Both the position numbers and the translations under genes were made by a program. A model generated the notes under the pieces. It was not told where the DNA came from and made no database searches. It saw nothing but the letters and a program-made list of their open reading frames with translations. From NCBI RefSeq assembly GCF_037076465.1, contig NZ_AP028908.1, forward strand, positions 1,736,001-1,800,000: a DNA stretch of 64,000 nucleotides. Direction: 5' to 3'. Of this stretch, positions 31,851 through 41,379 are shown one piece after another. This DNA is from Pectobacterium araliae (lineage in GTDB: Bacteria > Pseudomonadota > Gammaproteobacteria > Enterobacterales > Enterobacteriaceae). Every line of letters starts with the position of its first letter. Position 1 is the stretch's first letter.

Positions 31851-32874
31851 GGTGTATACCGTGCGCGTGGGAAGGGTATCGCGCCAGATTGATCGCCGCA
31901 CGTCTGCGGTGGCGTTGTCGCTCCTGCTGGTGTTGCTAGCGGTGGTGTTCCTCTCGCTGTCGCTGGGCGAGGTAGTGCTGTCGCCCGTGCAGGTGATGTC
32001 GGCGCTGCTGGGAAAAGCAGACAGCGGCGTACACTTTATCGTCAACGACCTGCGGTTGCCGCGTGCGTTGCTGGCGCTACTGGTGGGTGGCGCGCTGGCG
32101 ATATCCGGCTTGATTCTGCAAAGCATTGTGCGTAACCCGCTGGCGTCGCCGGATATTCTGGGGATTACTAGCGGCGCATCGGCAGCAGCGGTATTCTTCC
32201 TCTCGTTTCTGGCAACGACGATAAGCCAGCGCTGGCTCCCTGTGGCAGCAATGGGTGGGGCGTGGATCACCGCTGTTGCCATTTATCTGCTGGCCTGGAA
32301 ACAAGGCGCATCGCCGCTGCGACTGGTATTGGTCGGCGTTGGGTTGTCCGCTATTATGGGTGCGGCGGTGACCATGATGCTGGTGTTTAGCCCGATAGGC
32401 ACCACGCTGACGGCCTATGTCTGGCTGACGGGCAGTATTTATGGCGCACAGTGGCAGCATGTGTCGGCGCTGGCGGGTTGGTTGCTGCTTGGCGCACCGT
32501 TTTTAGTGGGGCTGGCGCGACATGTTAATGTCCACGAGCTGGATGACGCGCTGGCCTGCGGTGTCGGGCAATCTGTCGGGCGCATCCGGCTCGCGCTGTT
32601 GACGCTGAGTGTCGCGCTGGCAGGAGCTGCGATTGCCTATGCGGGCGCGATGGCATTTGTCGGCCTGCTGGCTCCGCATATTGCGAAAAAGTTGGCGAGC
32701 CGTTCATTCCCCGGACTGGCGTTGGTGTCGGCGCTGACGGGCGGATTACTGGTGATGGTGGCCGATTTACTTGGCCGCACGGCATTCCTACCGTTGGATC
32801 TGCCTGCTGGCATTTTTATCTCCGTACTTGGGACGCCTTTCTTTATCTACTTATTGCTTCGGCAACGTTACTGA
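31843..32874 (+). CDS. FecCD-family siderophore ABC permease (second)
   Basis: Second permease, 343 residues, homologous to the preceding one and expected to form a heterodimer with it. It shows [21 protein letters not shown] near residue 70, the [16 protein letters not shown] motif near residue 103, and the [14 protein letters not shown]ase-contact loop near residue 275. The N-terminus carries about 15 basic residues before the first helix. It ends 12 bases before the ATPase gene; it is probably the CbrC/FecD counterpart. Confidence 0.92.
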   Translation: MGKVYTVRVGRVSRQIDRRTSAVALSLLLVLLAVVFLSLSLGEVVLSPVQVMSALLGKADSGVHFIVNDLRLPRALLALLVGGALAISGLILQSIVRNPLASPDILGITSGASAAAVFFLSFLATTISQRWLPVAAMGGAWITAVAIYLLAWKQGASPLRLVLVGVGLSAIMGAAVTMMLVFSPIGTTLTAYVWLTGSIYGAQWQHVSALAGWLLLGAPFLVGLARHVNVHELDDALACGVGQSVGRIRLALLTLSVALAGAAIAYAGAMAFVGLLAPHIAKKLASRSFPGLALVSALTGGLLVMVADLLGRTAFLPLDLPAGIFISVLGTPFFIYLLLRQRY

Positions 32875-32886
32875 GATCGCAAGATT

Positions 32887-33744
32887 ATGCTAGAGAATGT
32901 GTTGCCGACACACGTGCCCCCAACTGACCAAGAGGCGATTGCCAGCCAGTCGCTGACGCTGAGTTACGAAAAACAGGTCGTGATTGATGCGCTGGATATC
33001 ACGCTGCCAGCCCGGAAAATTTCGGTGTTGGTGGGCAGTAACGGCTGCGGCAAGAGCACATTATTGAAGTCGTTTGCTCGTCTGCTGAAACCCACGAGTG
33101 GGACGATTATTGTCAACGGGGCGGATATTCATCGACAGTCCACCGTTGAGGTGGCGAAGTCACTGGCGATTCTTCCGCAAACGCCGACCGCGCCGGAAGG
33201 GCTGACGGTCTATCAACTGGTAAAAATGGGGCGCTACCCGCATCAGTCATGGTTGAAGCAGTGGTCGGAAACGGACGAAGAAAAAGTGCTTCAGGCGTTG
33301 CGCAGCACCGGCGTGCTGGCATTAAAGGATCGTGCGGTGGATTCGTTGTCCGGCGGGCAGCGCCAGCGTGTCTGGATCGCGATGACGCTGGCGCAGGATA
33401 CCGATATCGTTCTGCTGGATGAACCGACGACCTACCTCGATCTGGCGCATCAGATGGAAGTGCTGGATTTGTTGCGGGAACTGAACGCGCAGCAGCACAA
33501 AACCATCGTGATGGTGCTGCATGATTTGAATCTGGCGTGTCGCTACGCACATCACATGGTGGCGGTACATAACCGGACGGTGTTTGCGCAGGGCAATCCG
33601 CGTGACATTCTCACGGAAGCCACGGTAAAAACGGTGTTTAACCTGAACTGCCGCATCATTGACGATCCGTTCTTCGGCACGCCGCTGTGCATTCCATTTG
33701 GACGTGAAGCGGCAGCGACGGAGGCTACAGGCGATGTCGGCTAA
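32887..33744 (+). CDS. Siderophore ABC transporter ATPase (FecE/FepC/CbrD-like)
   Basis: ATP-binding subunit powering the two FecCD-type permeases, 285 residues. Walker A is GSNGCGKST near residue 50, the signature is [17 protein letters not shown] near residue 155, Walker B is IVLLDEPTTYLDLAHQ, and the switch histidine lies in VLHDLNLACRYA. It is the last gene of the five-gene iron locus, which sits where E. coli carries cecR between ybhG and rhlE. Confidence 0.92.
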   Translation: MLENVLPTHVPPTDQEAIASQSLTLSYEKQVVIDALDITLPARKISVLVGSNGCGKSTLLKSFARLLKPTSGTIIVNGADIHRQSTVEVAKSLAILPQTPTAPEGLTVYQLVKMGRYPHQSWLKQWSETDEEKVLQALRSTGVLALKDRAVDSLSGGQRQRVWIAMTLAQDTDIVLLDEPTTYLDLAHQMEVLDLLRELNAQQHKTIVMVLHDLNLACRYAHHMVAVHNRTVFAQGNPRDILTEATVKTVFNLNCRIIDDPFFGTPLCIPFGREAAATEATGDVG

Positions 33745-34051
33745 TTGTCTGACGCCACCGTTGCTGTCGTCGCCGCTGGAATACTGTCAAAACGGCGCCT
33801 TATTTCACCCCACCAGAAAAACAGGCTGATACAGATAAAAATCCCTTAGTGGTCGGAATCTCTGCTACAATCGTCGGCAGTCATGCACCGTAGTTGTGCT
33901 CGTTCATCGTGGTTGTTGCGTATGTCGTTGTTTACGTAGATTGTTAAGTAAATTGTTACGTTAATCGTGGCTCGCCAAACCCGTCTTATTGACCCTCTGA
34001 AAACTACACCGGCTGCTGTCCGGTCAGAGCGGATCTGGAGTTGTTCTTTTT
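33745..34051 (+). other. Gap between the iron-transport ATPase and rhlE
   Basis: The 307 bases hold no convincing gene. They must contain the end of the iron operon and the rhlE promoter with its leader. A T-rich stretch precedes the rhlE ATG. No clear terminator hairpin, operator or repeat was recognised. Confidence 0.6.
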
Positions 34052-35491
34052 ATGTCATTTGATTCTCTCGGCCTGAGTGCCGATATTCTGCGCGCGATTG
34101 ATGAGCAGGGTTATCGCGATCCTACTCCTGTTCAGCGTCAGGCGATTCCTGTCGTGCTGGAAGGGCGCGATTTAATGGCCAGCGCCCAAACGGGTACGGG
34201 TAAAACGGCGGGCTTTACGCTGCCGTTATTACAATTGCTGACCAGCCGTGAAGCGCAGCACAAAGGGAAAGGTCGTCGTCCGGTACGCGCACTGATCCTG
34301 ACGCCAACCCGTGAACTGGCTGCGCAGATTGATGAAAATGTGAAGGCGTATAGCAAGTATCTGAGCCTGCGCTCACTGGTCGTATTTGGCGGCGTGAGCA
34401 TTAACCCACAGATGATGAAGCTGCGTGGTGGCGTGGATATTCTGGTGGCGACACCGGGGCGTCTGCTCGATCTGGAGCATCAGCGTGCCGTTGACCTGTC
34501 ACAGATTGAAATTCTGGTGCTGGATGAAGCGGACCGTATGCTGGATATGGGCTTCATTCACGACATTCGCCGTGTACTGGCGAAGCTGCCTGCTAAGCGT
34601 CAAAACCTGCTGTTCTCCGCGACCTTCTCTGATGAGATCAAAGCGCTGGCGAACAAGCTGCTGACCCATCCGGCGTCGGTTGAGGTTGTGCGTCGTAATA
34701 CGCCGTCTGAACTGGTTACGCAGCATGTGCATTTTGTTGATAAGCGCCGCAAGCGTGAACTGCTGTCGCAGTTGATTGGTGAAAATAACTGGCAGCAGGT
34801 GCTGGTCTTTACCCGCACCAAACATGGCGCTAACCATCTGGCTGAGCTGCTGGAAAAAGACGGTATTACCGCGGCGGCTATTCACGGTAACAAAAGTCAG
34901 GGTGCGCGTACTCGCGCGCTGGCAAACTTCAAAGACGGCAGCATTCGTGTGCTGGTCGCAACGGATATCGCCGCGCGTGGTCTGGATATCGACCAACTGC
35001 CGCACGTGGTGAACTATGAGCTGCCAAACGTGCCGGAAGATTACGTTCACCGTATTGGTCGTACCGGTCGTGCGGAAGCGACGGGTGAAGCGCTGTCGCT
35101 GGTCTGTGTGGATGAGCACAAACTGCTGCGTGACATCGAGCGTTTGCTGAAGCGTGAAATTCCGCGTATCGCTATCGAAGGCTACGAGCCGGATCCGTCC
35201 ATCAAGGCAGAACCGATTGTGAATGGTCGTCAGGGCAACCGTGGCGGCGGCGGTGGCGCGCGTAACGCAGCACCGCGCGCGCAATCAGGTGCACCACGCG
35301 GTCAGTCCGAGCGCAGCGAACGTAGTCAGGGTCAGGGCGAACGCCGTCCGGCCGATGGCAATCGCCAGCCGCGTAAAGCGGGCGGTAATAGCGATAGTCC
35401 TTGGGCTACTGGCGGAAAAGGCAAGGGTGGCGGTGAAGGTCAGCGCCGTGCACCACGCCCGCAAAACCGCAGTAAGCCAGCGGACAAGTAA
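34052..35491 (+). CDS. rhlE: ATP-dependent RNA helicase RhlE (DEAD-box)
   Basis: Cytoplasmic RNA helicase implicated in ribosome assembly, 479 residues (E. coli about 454). The helicase motifs appear in order: Q motif [10 protein letters not shown], motif I AQTGTGKT (residues 45-52), [19 protein letters not shown] (158-161), [14 protein letters not shown] and HRIGRTGR. From about residue 390 the protein becomes a low-complexity Gly/Arg/Gln-rich tail (for example [13 protein letters not shown]), which is longer than in E. coli and likely binds RNA. A strong terminator follows the stop. Confidence 0.95.
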   Translation: MSFDSLGLSADILRAIDEQGYRDPTPVQRQAIPVVLEGRDLMASAQTGTGKTAGFTLPLLQLLTSREAQHKGKGRRPVRALILTPTRELAAQIDENVKAYSKYLSLRSLVVFGGVSINPQMMKLRGGVDILVATPGRLLDLEHQRAVDLSQIEILVLDEADRMLDMGFIHDIRRVLAKLPAKRQNLLFSATFSDEIKALANKLLTHPASVEVVRRNTPSELVTQHVHFVDKRRKRELLSQLIGENNWQQVLVFTRTKHGANHLAELLEKDGITAAAIHGNKSQGARTRALANFKDGSIRVLVATDIAARGLDIDQLPHVVNYELPNVPEDYVHRIGRTGRAEATGEALSLVCVDEHKLLRDIERLLKREIPRIAIEGYEPDPSIKAEPIVNGRQGNRGGGGGARNAAPRAQSGAPRGQSERSERSQGQGERRPADGNRQPRKAGGNSDSPWATGGKGKGGGEGQRRAPRPQNRSKPADK

Positions 35492-35499
35492 AATCGATA

Positions 35500-35523
35500 G
35501 GGAGCCAGCGGCTCCCTTTTTTT
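35500..35523 (+). terminator. Rho-independent terminator of rhlE
   Basis: A perfect 7-bp stem, GGGAGCC (35500-35506) and GGCTCCC (35510-35516), with a 3-base loop is followed by seven T residues (35517-35523). It starts 8 bases after the rhlE stop. Confidence 0.92.
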
Positions 35524-35667
35524 ATCGCGTAATTTTGCCGTAGCAGATTGCGCAACTGGATGGTGAGAGATAGAGCATCACCGTGCGAGATCGCTGCAAA
35601 TAGATGTCGAATATTTGCTCAAACATGACCATTTGGGCATAGTAAACATTCCAAATGAAGGTTTGTT

Positions 35668-36033
35668 ATGAAGACATTTAGCCTATCCACGACTCAGACC
35701 AAGCCGCCTCGTTTGTGGCAGGTGGCCGGATTAAATCATTCGGATGGTGTCGCGCTTCTGGGACAGATTAGCGAAGGCCTTGAGGGCAATGTTGCTAACC
35801 TTATCGCTGACTGGGCGAAGATAACGCAAAACGACCTGCGTAAAATGTCCGGCATTCCGTCAACGACGTTTAGCCGCAGTGTCAAAGCGAGATTTAGCGC
35901 GGATCAAAGCGAACGGCTGGTGCGTATCATCCGTGCTATTGATCGGGCGGTAGACCTGTTCGAGGACGCTGATGCACCTGCATGCCGCGCAGATCCTGGA
36001 TCATTACACGCTAATGCGAATCGATGTGCCTGA
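35668..36033 (+). pseudogene. Truncated Xre/MbcA-type antitoxin (DUF2384 family) remnant
   Basis: The first 100 or so residues read as the N-terminal part of an antitoxin that pairs with RES-domain toxins: the ISEGLEGNVANLIADWAKITQNDLRKMSGI segment, then SGIPSTTFSRSVKARFS as the helix-turn-helix, then ERLVRIIRAIDRAVDLFEDADA. The normal C-terminal domain (GW and NTP-like motifs) is missing. After codon 101 or so the frame runs into DNA from the toxin gene, read out of frame, and stops at 36033. A single deletion removing the antitoxin C-terminus and the toxin N-terminus explains this. Confidence 0.75.
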
Positions 36034-36169
36034 AGATCAGATTCAGAGTGCCGATATGGATGCATTGCCAGACAACTGGGCTGCTGAAGAAGCGCCGCCG
36101 GATCTGGCGGTATACGGCGATGCGGTTGGTAAAAACGTAGGTGAAGCAAACGTGATTTTTATCCTGTAG
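35972..36169 (+). pseudogene. Internal fragment of a RES-domain toxin
   Basis: In the +2 frame relative to the antitoxin remnant, HLHAAQILDHYTLMRIDVPEDQI, then DALPDNWAAEEAPPDLAVYGDA read as the middle of a RES toxin (the NAD+-degrading ParT/MbcT-like family). The start of the toxin is gone. The last residues (GEANVIFIL) resemble the later EANVLINP-type segment of RES proteins, joined prematurely, so a second small deletion is likely. No functional toxin can be made. Confidence 0.7.
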
Positions 36170-36208
36170 CGGCGGACATTCGCCCGCCTCACACTTTTCT
36201 GAACGCGA

Positions 36209-37438
36209 TTATTTCGCCGCCAGTAGGCATAAATTCAATGCCACTTCATACGATTTCACAAACGATGGCACAGGAAGAAACTCAAAGCGTGAGTGGAAAT
36301 TGTGTGCGCCAGTGAAAAAGTTTGGCGTCAGCAATCCTTTGGCGGACAGTGCTGCACCGTCCGTGCCGCCGCGCATGGGTGTCACCTTGGGTTCAATGCC
36401 CAGCGTGTCAAGTGCGGCAAACAGCAGGTCGATAGCTCGGCGATCGTCAGTGATGGCGTTGCTGATATTGCTGTAGATATCGGTGAGGGTGTAGGTCACG
36501 CTGCCCGTCGGGTACTGCGCGCCAATCTTCTCTGCGAACGCGGCGATCTGCTGCTTCCGCTGTTCAAACGTGGCTAAATCAAAATCCCGAATTGAAGCTT
36601 TGAGCTTCGCTTCATTGGCATTCGCCGTCAGATCGTTAAACCAGACATAGCCCTCGCGTCCTTCTGTCTGTTCTGGTGTCTGCTGGCGATCGAACTGGCT
36701 GATAAAGTCGTGCGCCATGAGCAACGGATTGACCAGCACGCCTTTCGCCGACATCGGATGCGCGGGTACGCCGGTAAAGCGAATTTCCGCTGAGGCGGCA
36801 TTGAAGTTCTCATACACTACTTCACCCAGCTCGCAGCAGTCGATGGTGTAGGCGAAATCGACATCAAAGCGTTTGAGATCGAGTGCTTTCGCACCACGCA
36901 GCCCAATCTCTTCATCCGGCACGAAAGCCACTACGATATCGCCGTGTGGCGTCGCGTCGGTCAGGTTCTCCATGAGCGTCATCACCACGGTAACAGCAGC
37001 CTTGTTGTCCGCGCCGAGTACGCTGGTGCCGTCGCTAAAAATAATGTCCTGCCCAACATACGGCAGAATTTCCGGGTGTTGCGCCGTGCGCAGCCAGATG
37101 TCCTGTTCGGTGTTCAGACACAGGTCTTTTCCGCTAAAGCGCAGCGTTTGCGGGTGAATATGCGGCGACAGGCCAACGTCAACCGTATCGATATGGGTAA
37201 TAAAACCGATACGCGGGGCGGAGGGGCAGTTGCCTGGCTTCACGGCCGTCACGGTAGCGTGCTCATCAATCACGACATCCTGTAGACCCAGCGCGCGTAA
37301 CTCATCCGCCAGCAGTCGTGCCATTTCATGTTGTTCCGGCGTACTGGGCAATGTTGTCGAACGGGCATCGCTTTGGCTGGTGACGGCGAGATAACGGTAA
37401 AAACGGTTGCTGAGTTGATGAGCCAGACTGTCGGTCAT
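36209..37438 (-). CDS. pepT: Peptidase T (tripeptide aminopeptidase)
   Basis: Cytoplasmic zinc aminopeptidase of the M20 family that removes the N-terminal residue of tripeptides; 409 residues (E. coli 408). Metal-site segments are visible: FITHIDTVD near residue 76, LGADNKAAVTVVM near residue 140 and VPDEEIGLRGA near residue 174. The C-terminal PMRGGTDGAALSAKG and FTGAHNFHSRFEF segments are typical. It is a single gene on the minus strand. No FNR-type site was recognised upstream, although E. coli pepT is anaerobically induced. Confidence 0.95.
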   Translation of the reverse strand: MTDSLAHQLSNRFYRYLAVTSQSDARSTTLPSTPEQHEMARLLADELRALGLQDVVIDEHATVTAVKPGNCPSAPRIGFITHIDTVDVGLSPHIHPQTLRFSGKDLCLNTEQDIWLRTAQHPEILPYVGQDIIFSDGTSVLGADNKAAVTVVMTLMENLTDATPHGDIVVAFVPDEEIGLRGAKALDLKRFDVDFAYTIDCCELGEVVYENFNAASAEIRFTGVPAHPMSAKGVLVNPLLMAHDFISQFDRQQTPEQTEGREGYVWFNDLTANANEAKLKASIRDFDLATFEQRKQQIAAFAEKIGAQYPTGSVTYTLTDIYSNISNAITDDRRAIDLLFAALDTLGIEPKVTPMRGGTDGAALSAKGLLTPNFFTGAHNFHSRFEFLPVPSFVKSYEVALNLCLLAAK

Positions 37439-37578
37439 AACGAATCCTTTTTATTCTGCAATACCTATGGTTGTTATCCTAACGTAGAAATTATTTCATT
37501 TGAGGATTTTATTTGTCATTTTATCGTCATGATTTTTATCGCGGTGTGCTGGAATATAAATAATAAGCGAGGTCTGGA

Positions 37579-39174
37579 ATGAAAAAAGCAGGAATACGAT
37601 TCACATTGGCAGCGTTAACGCTGGCAGTCGCTTCAGCGGCCTCGGCGAATACGCTGGTGTATTGCTCGGAAGGATCGCCGGAAAACTTTAACCCGCAACT
37701 TTATACTTCTGGCACCAGCGTGGATGCTAGCGCGGTACCGATTTATAACCGTCTGGTGGATTTCAAGGTGGGCACCACGGATCTGGTGCCGAGTCTGGCG
37801 GAGCGCTGGGACATCAGCGCTGATGGGCGCATCTATACCTTCCATTTGCGCAAAGGCGTGAAATTCCAGAGCAATAAATACTTCAAACCTTCGCGTGATT
37901 TTACCGCTGACGACGTCATTTTCTCCTTCATGCGGCAAAAAGATCCGCAGCATCCTTACCACAGCGTCTCGAAAGGGACCTATGCCAATTTTGAAAGCTT
38001 ATCCTTTAGCTCACTGATTCAGAGCATCGAGAAAGTGGATGACCACACGGTGCGCTTTACGCTCTCCCATGCCGAAGCGCCGTTTCTGGCTGATTTAGCC
38101 TGGTACTTCGCGTCAATTCTCTCTGCGGAATATGCCGATGCGATGCTCAAAGCCGGCACGCCGGAGCGCGTGGATATGGAACCGATTGGCACCGGACCTT
38201 TTGAATTAGCGCAGTATCAGAAAGATTCGCGCATTCTATTTAAGGCGTTCCCCGCTTATTGGGAAGGCAAGGCTAAGCTGGATCGGTTGATCTTCACTAT
38301 CACGCCGGATGCCTCCGTGCGGTACGCCAAGTTGGAAAAGAATGAGTGTCAGGTGATGCCGTTCCCTAATCCTGCCGACCTGCCGCGCATGAAAGAAAAC
38401 AGGGACATCGTGCTGATGCAAAAGGCCGGGCTGAACACCGGCTTCCTGTCGTTCAATACCCAGAAGGCACCGACGGATAATGTGAAAGTGCGGCAGGCGT
38501 TAACGATGGCGATTAACAAGCCGGCGATTATCGAAGCCGTTTTTCAGGGAACCGGAACGGCGGCGAAAAATCTGCTGCCGCCGGGCGTCTGGAGTGCCGA
38601 TAGCGACCTGAAAGATTATGGCTACGATCCCGAGAAGGCGAAGGCATTGCTGAAAGAAGTGGGTTTGGCGGAAGGCACTGCCATCGAGCTGTGGGCGATG
38701 CCGGTGCAGCGTCCGTATAACCCGAACGCCCGCCGTATGTCTGAGATGATTCAAGCCGACTGGGCGAAAGTCGGCGTACAGGCGAAGATTGTCACCTTCG
38801 AGTGGGGCGAATACTTGAAAAGGGTGAAAGGCGGTGAACATCAGGCGGCATTGATGGGTTGGACAACGGCGACGGGCGATCCTGATAACTTCTTCGGGCC
38901 GCTTTTTACCTGCACGGCGGCTAACGGCGGCTCCAACTCGGCAAAATGGTGCTACGCACCGTTTGATAAACTCATTACCGACGCGCGTGCTTCACAGGAT
39001 CACCCGCAGCGAATCGAGCTATACAAGCAGGCGCAGCAGATGATGCACGATCAGGCTCCGGCCGTTATGATTGCGCATTCCACCATCTTTGAGCCAGTCC
39101 GTAAGGAAGTGACGGGGTATGAAGTCGACCCGTTCGGTAAGCATATTTTCTATCAGGTCGATGTGAAGAAATAA
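37579..39174 (+). CDS. Periplasmic dipeptide-binding protein, DppA-like, without transporter genes
   Basis: SBP family 5 periplasmic protein of 531 residues, close to E. coli DppA (535). A signal peptide ends near ASAASA and the mature protein begins NTLVYCSEGSPENFNPQL. Shared long stretches include the NPNARRMSEMIQADWAKVGVQAKIV region and MHDQAPAVMIAHSTIFEPVRKEV. It likely binds dipeptides or related solutes. No permease or ATPase gene is adjacent, so it must use a transporter encoded elsewhere or be a paralogue with a shifted ligand. The ATG follows a GAGG SD. Confidence 0.88.
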   Translation: MKKAGIRFTLAALTLAVASAASANTLVYCSEGSPENFNPQLYTSGTSVDASAVPIYNRLVDFKVGTTDLVPSLAERWDISADGRIYTFHLRKGVKFQSNKYFKPSRDFTADDVIFSFMRQKDPQHPYHSVSKGTYANFESLSFSSLIQSIEKVDDHTVRFTLSHAEAPFLADLAWYFASILSAEYADAMLKAGTPERVDMEPIGTGPFELAQYQKDSRILFKAFPAYWEGKAKLDRLIFTITPDASVRYAKLEKNECQVMPFPNPADLPRMKENRDIVLMQKAGLNTGFLSFNTQKAPTDNVKVRQALTMAINKPAIIEAVFQGTGTAAKNLLPPGVWSADSDLKDYGYDPEKAKALLKEVGLAEGTAIELWAMPVQRPYNPNARRMSEMIQADWAKVGVQAKIVTFEWGEYLKRVKGGEHQAALMGWTTATGDPDNFFGPLFTCTAANGGSNSAKWCYAPFDKLITDARASQDHPQRIELYKQAQQMMHDQAPAVMIAHSTIFEPVRKEVTGYEVDPFGKHIFYQVDVKK

Positions 39175-39186
39175 GACGCTGAGAAT

Positions 39187-39203
39187 CCGGCACCGCGTGC
39201 CGG
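39187..39203 (+). terminator. Hairpin after the DppA-like gene
   Basis: A perfect 7-bp inverted repeat, CCGGCAC (39187-39193) and GTGCCGG (39197-39203), with a 3-base loop lies 12 bases after the stop. There is no T-run, so it may act as a weak terminator or a 3' mRNA stabiliser. Confidence 0.5.
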
Positions 39204-39283
39204 ACTCAGACCGTTGACAAACTTATTTGTCGAACGAAAACGGGAGTAACGGAATAGAAGAGTAAAGCGTTTGCGCCATGGAC

Positions 39284-39354
39284 AAAAACGTCAGGAACGT
39301 TTTTGAACGTCGCTAGCGACGGCCCTGAAAGGGTGAATCTCAGGGATGAGATTC
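39284..39354. repeat. Array of three perfect hairpins, possible intergenic repeat element
   Basis: Three perfect inverted repeats occur within 71 bases: AAAAACGT/ACGTTTTT (39284-39304), the palindrome CGTCGCTAGCGACG (39308-39321), and GAATCTCA/TGAGATTC (39335-39354). They sit between the DppA-like gene and queH. The tight packing of distinct stems is typical of a dispersed intergenic element (REP or MITE type) or a structured RNA. Whether copies exist elsewhere cannot be seen from one window. An open frame running through it into queH antisense (39303-39506) is not credited as a gene. Confidence 0.55.
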
Positions 39355-39446
39355 ATATCTGCGCAATCCGAGCGTACAGGGATGTATTTACAGCGTCTTT
39401 ACGATCTATCCGTTACTACCGCTCTACGGACTCTGGTGTGATGCGG

Positions 39447-40136
39447 TTATTCGGCTTCGTCGCCGTAATACAGCTTACCGATGCGGATAATATCGCGCCC
39501 CTGTGATTTGCGGTGCTTATTGGAATCGCGCAGGGAATAAATGCAGCCGCAATATTCCTGTTGATAGAAACGTTCACGCTTACTGATTTCGATCATGCGA
39601 GCCGAACCGCCGCCTTTACGCCAGTTGTAATCCCAGTAGGTGACACCGGGGTATTTCTGTGCCGCGTTCTGGCCACATTCGGTAATCTGCTGCATGTTTT
39701 TCCAACGGGAAATCCCTAGCGAACTGGAAATGACGCTAAAGCCGTTTTCCGCGGCGTACAGCGCTGTTCGCTCGAAGCGCATATCAAAACACATGGTGCA
39801 GCGAACGCCACGTTCGGGTTCCCACTCCATGCCTTTGGCGCGTTCGAACCAGTTATCTGCGTCGTAATCTGCATCGATGAACGGCACGTTATGCTGTTCG
39901 GCGAAACGGATGTTTTCCTCTTTGCGGATCAGATACTCACGCTGGGGATGAATGTTGGGGTTATAGAAGAAAATGGTGTAATCGATGCCAGAAGCGGTGA
40001 GGGCTTCCATGACTTCACCCGAGCAAGGCGCACAGCAGGAGTGCAGCAGCAGTTTGTCTGCGCTGTTGGGCAGTACAAGCTGGGGACGTTTAAATTCTGC
40101 GGTTTTGACATTCGACATGGTTTTGACGTTCGACAT
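39447..40136 (-). CDS. queH: Epoxyqueuosine reductase QueH
   Basis: Iron-sulfur enzyme that reduces epoxyqueuosine to queuosine in tRNA anticodons, a non-homologous alternative to QueG. It has 229 residues from the ATG at 40136. Conserved features are the [14 protein letters not shown] cysteines near residue 37, the [17 protein letters not shown] segment near residue 115, and [12 protein letters not shown] near residue 200. The first 12 residues are a tandem repeat (MSNVKT twice), so the true start may be 40136 or 40118. Longer in-frame starts up to 40223 look spurious. E. coli K-12 uses QueG instead. Confidence 0.88.
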   Translation of the reverse strand: MSNVKTMSNVKTAEFKRPQLVLPNSADKLLLHSCCAPCSGEVMEALTASGIDYTIFFYNPNIHPQREYLIRKEENIRFAEQHNVPFIDADYDADNWFERAKGMEWEPERGVRCTMCFDMRFERTALYAAENGFSVISSSLGISRWKNMQQITECGQNAAQKYPGVTYWDYNWRKGGGSARMIEISKRERFYQQEYCGCIYSLRDSNKHRKSQGRDIIRIGKLYYGDEAE

Positions 40137-40266
40137 AAAAAATAGCCACTTCGTTGTGGTCCGTAAGGACGGTAGCATCACAAATTCGTCACGAATTATT
40201 GATGATATGCTCACAAGAGGCAACCTCGTGGTCCGTCCAGCGTTATCTTTCCCGTTGCGTTCCCCG

Positions 40267-40272
40267 TATAAT
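40267..40272 (+). promoter_or_regulatory. Possible -10 element for dusC
   Basis: A consensus TATAAT lies about 75 bases upstream of the dusC start in the queH/dusC divergent gap. No good -35 is spaced at 17 bases, so it is only a candidate. Confidence 0.3.
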
Positions 40273-40345
40273 ACCCCCTAAGATTGCCTGCTTTTTTTGG
40301 CCTGAATGGCTGTGATTAACGATCAAATGGTTACCGAGTAGCGTT

Positions 40346-41278
40346 ATGCGTGTTCTGCTTGCCCCGATGGAAGGGGTTCTTGACTCATTAGTGCGAGAGC
40401 TGCTGACCGAAGTAAATGATTATGATCTATGCATCACCGAATTTTTACGTGTGGTGGATCAGTGCCTGCCAGTGAAATCCTTTTATCGCCTTTGCCCGGA
40501 GCTACACCACGCTAGCCGCACGCAGTCGGGTACGCTGGTGCGTGTGCAGCTATTGGGGCAATACCCGCAGTGGCTGGCGGAGAATGCGGCGCGGGCGGTG
40601 GAACTGGGCTCGTATGGCGTCGATCTTAACTGCGGCTGCCCGTCGAAGCTGGTGAACGGTAGCGGGGGCGGGGCGACGTTGTTAAAAGATCCCGAGCTGA
40701 TTTATCAAGGCGCAAAAGCCATGCGTGAGGCGGTGCCTGCGCATTTACCCGTCACGGTGAAGATCCGCCTGGGCTGGGATTCTGGCGCTCGTCAGTTTGA
40801 AATTGCTGATGCGGTGCAGCAGGCGGGGGCAAGCGAATTGGCAGTGCATGGTCGCACCAAAGAAGACGGTTATAAGGCTGAGTGCATTAACTGGCAGGCG
40901 ATAGGGGACATTCGTCAGCGTCTGCGAATTCCGGTGATCGCCAATGGTGAAATCTGGGACTGGCAGAGTGCTCAGGATTGTATGGCGACGACGGGCTGCG
41001 ATGCCATCATGTTGGGGCGGGGCGCGCTGAATGTGCCGAATCTGAGCCGCGTGATTAAGTATAACGAGCCGCGTATGCCGTGGCCGGAAGTCATGCTATT
41101 GCTACAGAAATATGTGCGGCTGGAAAAGCAGGGTGATACGGGAATGTATCACGTCGCACGCATCAAACAGTGGCTTGGCTATTTGCGTAAGGAGTACGAG
41201 GACGCCACCGAATTATTCAGCGAAATTCGCACCTTGAAGACCTCAACGGATATCGCCCGTGTGATTGGTGAACCATAA
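40346..41278 (+). CDS. dusC: tRNA-dihydrouridine(16) synthase DusC
   Basis: Flavoenzyme that reduces uridine 16 of tRNA to dihydrouridine; 310 residues (E. coli 315). Visible features are the N-terminal [19 protein letters not shown], the catalytic-cysteine loop [18 protein letters not shown] near residue 95 (Cys98 region), HGRTKEDGY near residue 168, and the FMN phosphate segment NGEIWDW and [11 protein letters not shown]. It is divergent from queH. In E. coli dusC is next to yohJ; here those genes are over 30 kb apart. Confidence 0.94.
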   Translation: MRVLLAPMEGVLDSLVRELLTEVNDYDLCITEFLRVVDQCLPVKSFYRLCPELHHASRTQSGTLVRVQLLGQYPQWLAENAARAVELGSYGVDLNCGCPSKLVNGSGGGATLLKDPELIYQGAKAMREAVPAHLPVTVKIRLGWDSGARQFEIADAVQQAGASELAVHGRTKEDGYKAECINWQAIGDIRQRLRIPVIANGEIWDWQSAQDCMATTGCDAIMLGRGALNVPNLSRVIKYNEPRMPWPEVMLLLQKYVRLEKQGDTGMYHVARIKQWLGYLRKEYEDATELFSEIRTLKTSTDIARVIGEP

Positions 41279-41379
41279 GCGCTCACCGTTTCCTCATTTT
41301 TTGCCTTCCCACTTTGCGTGTTTTCATCACGTTGTCCAGATTTAACGCACCATGAAAGCTCGCCACTTGGTGATGCTTT

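Noticed and set aside
34499-35284. 261-codon open frame antisense to rhlE
   Set aside because: Opposite-strand shadow of a well-conserved gene; no start signals.
39303-39506. 67-residue open frame over the three-hairpin element
   Set aside because: It has no SD, runs antisense into queH and codes through perfect palindromes; it is most likely chance.
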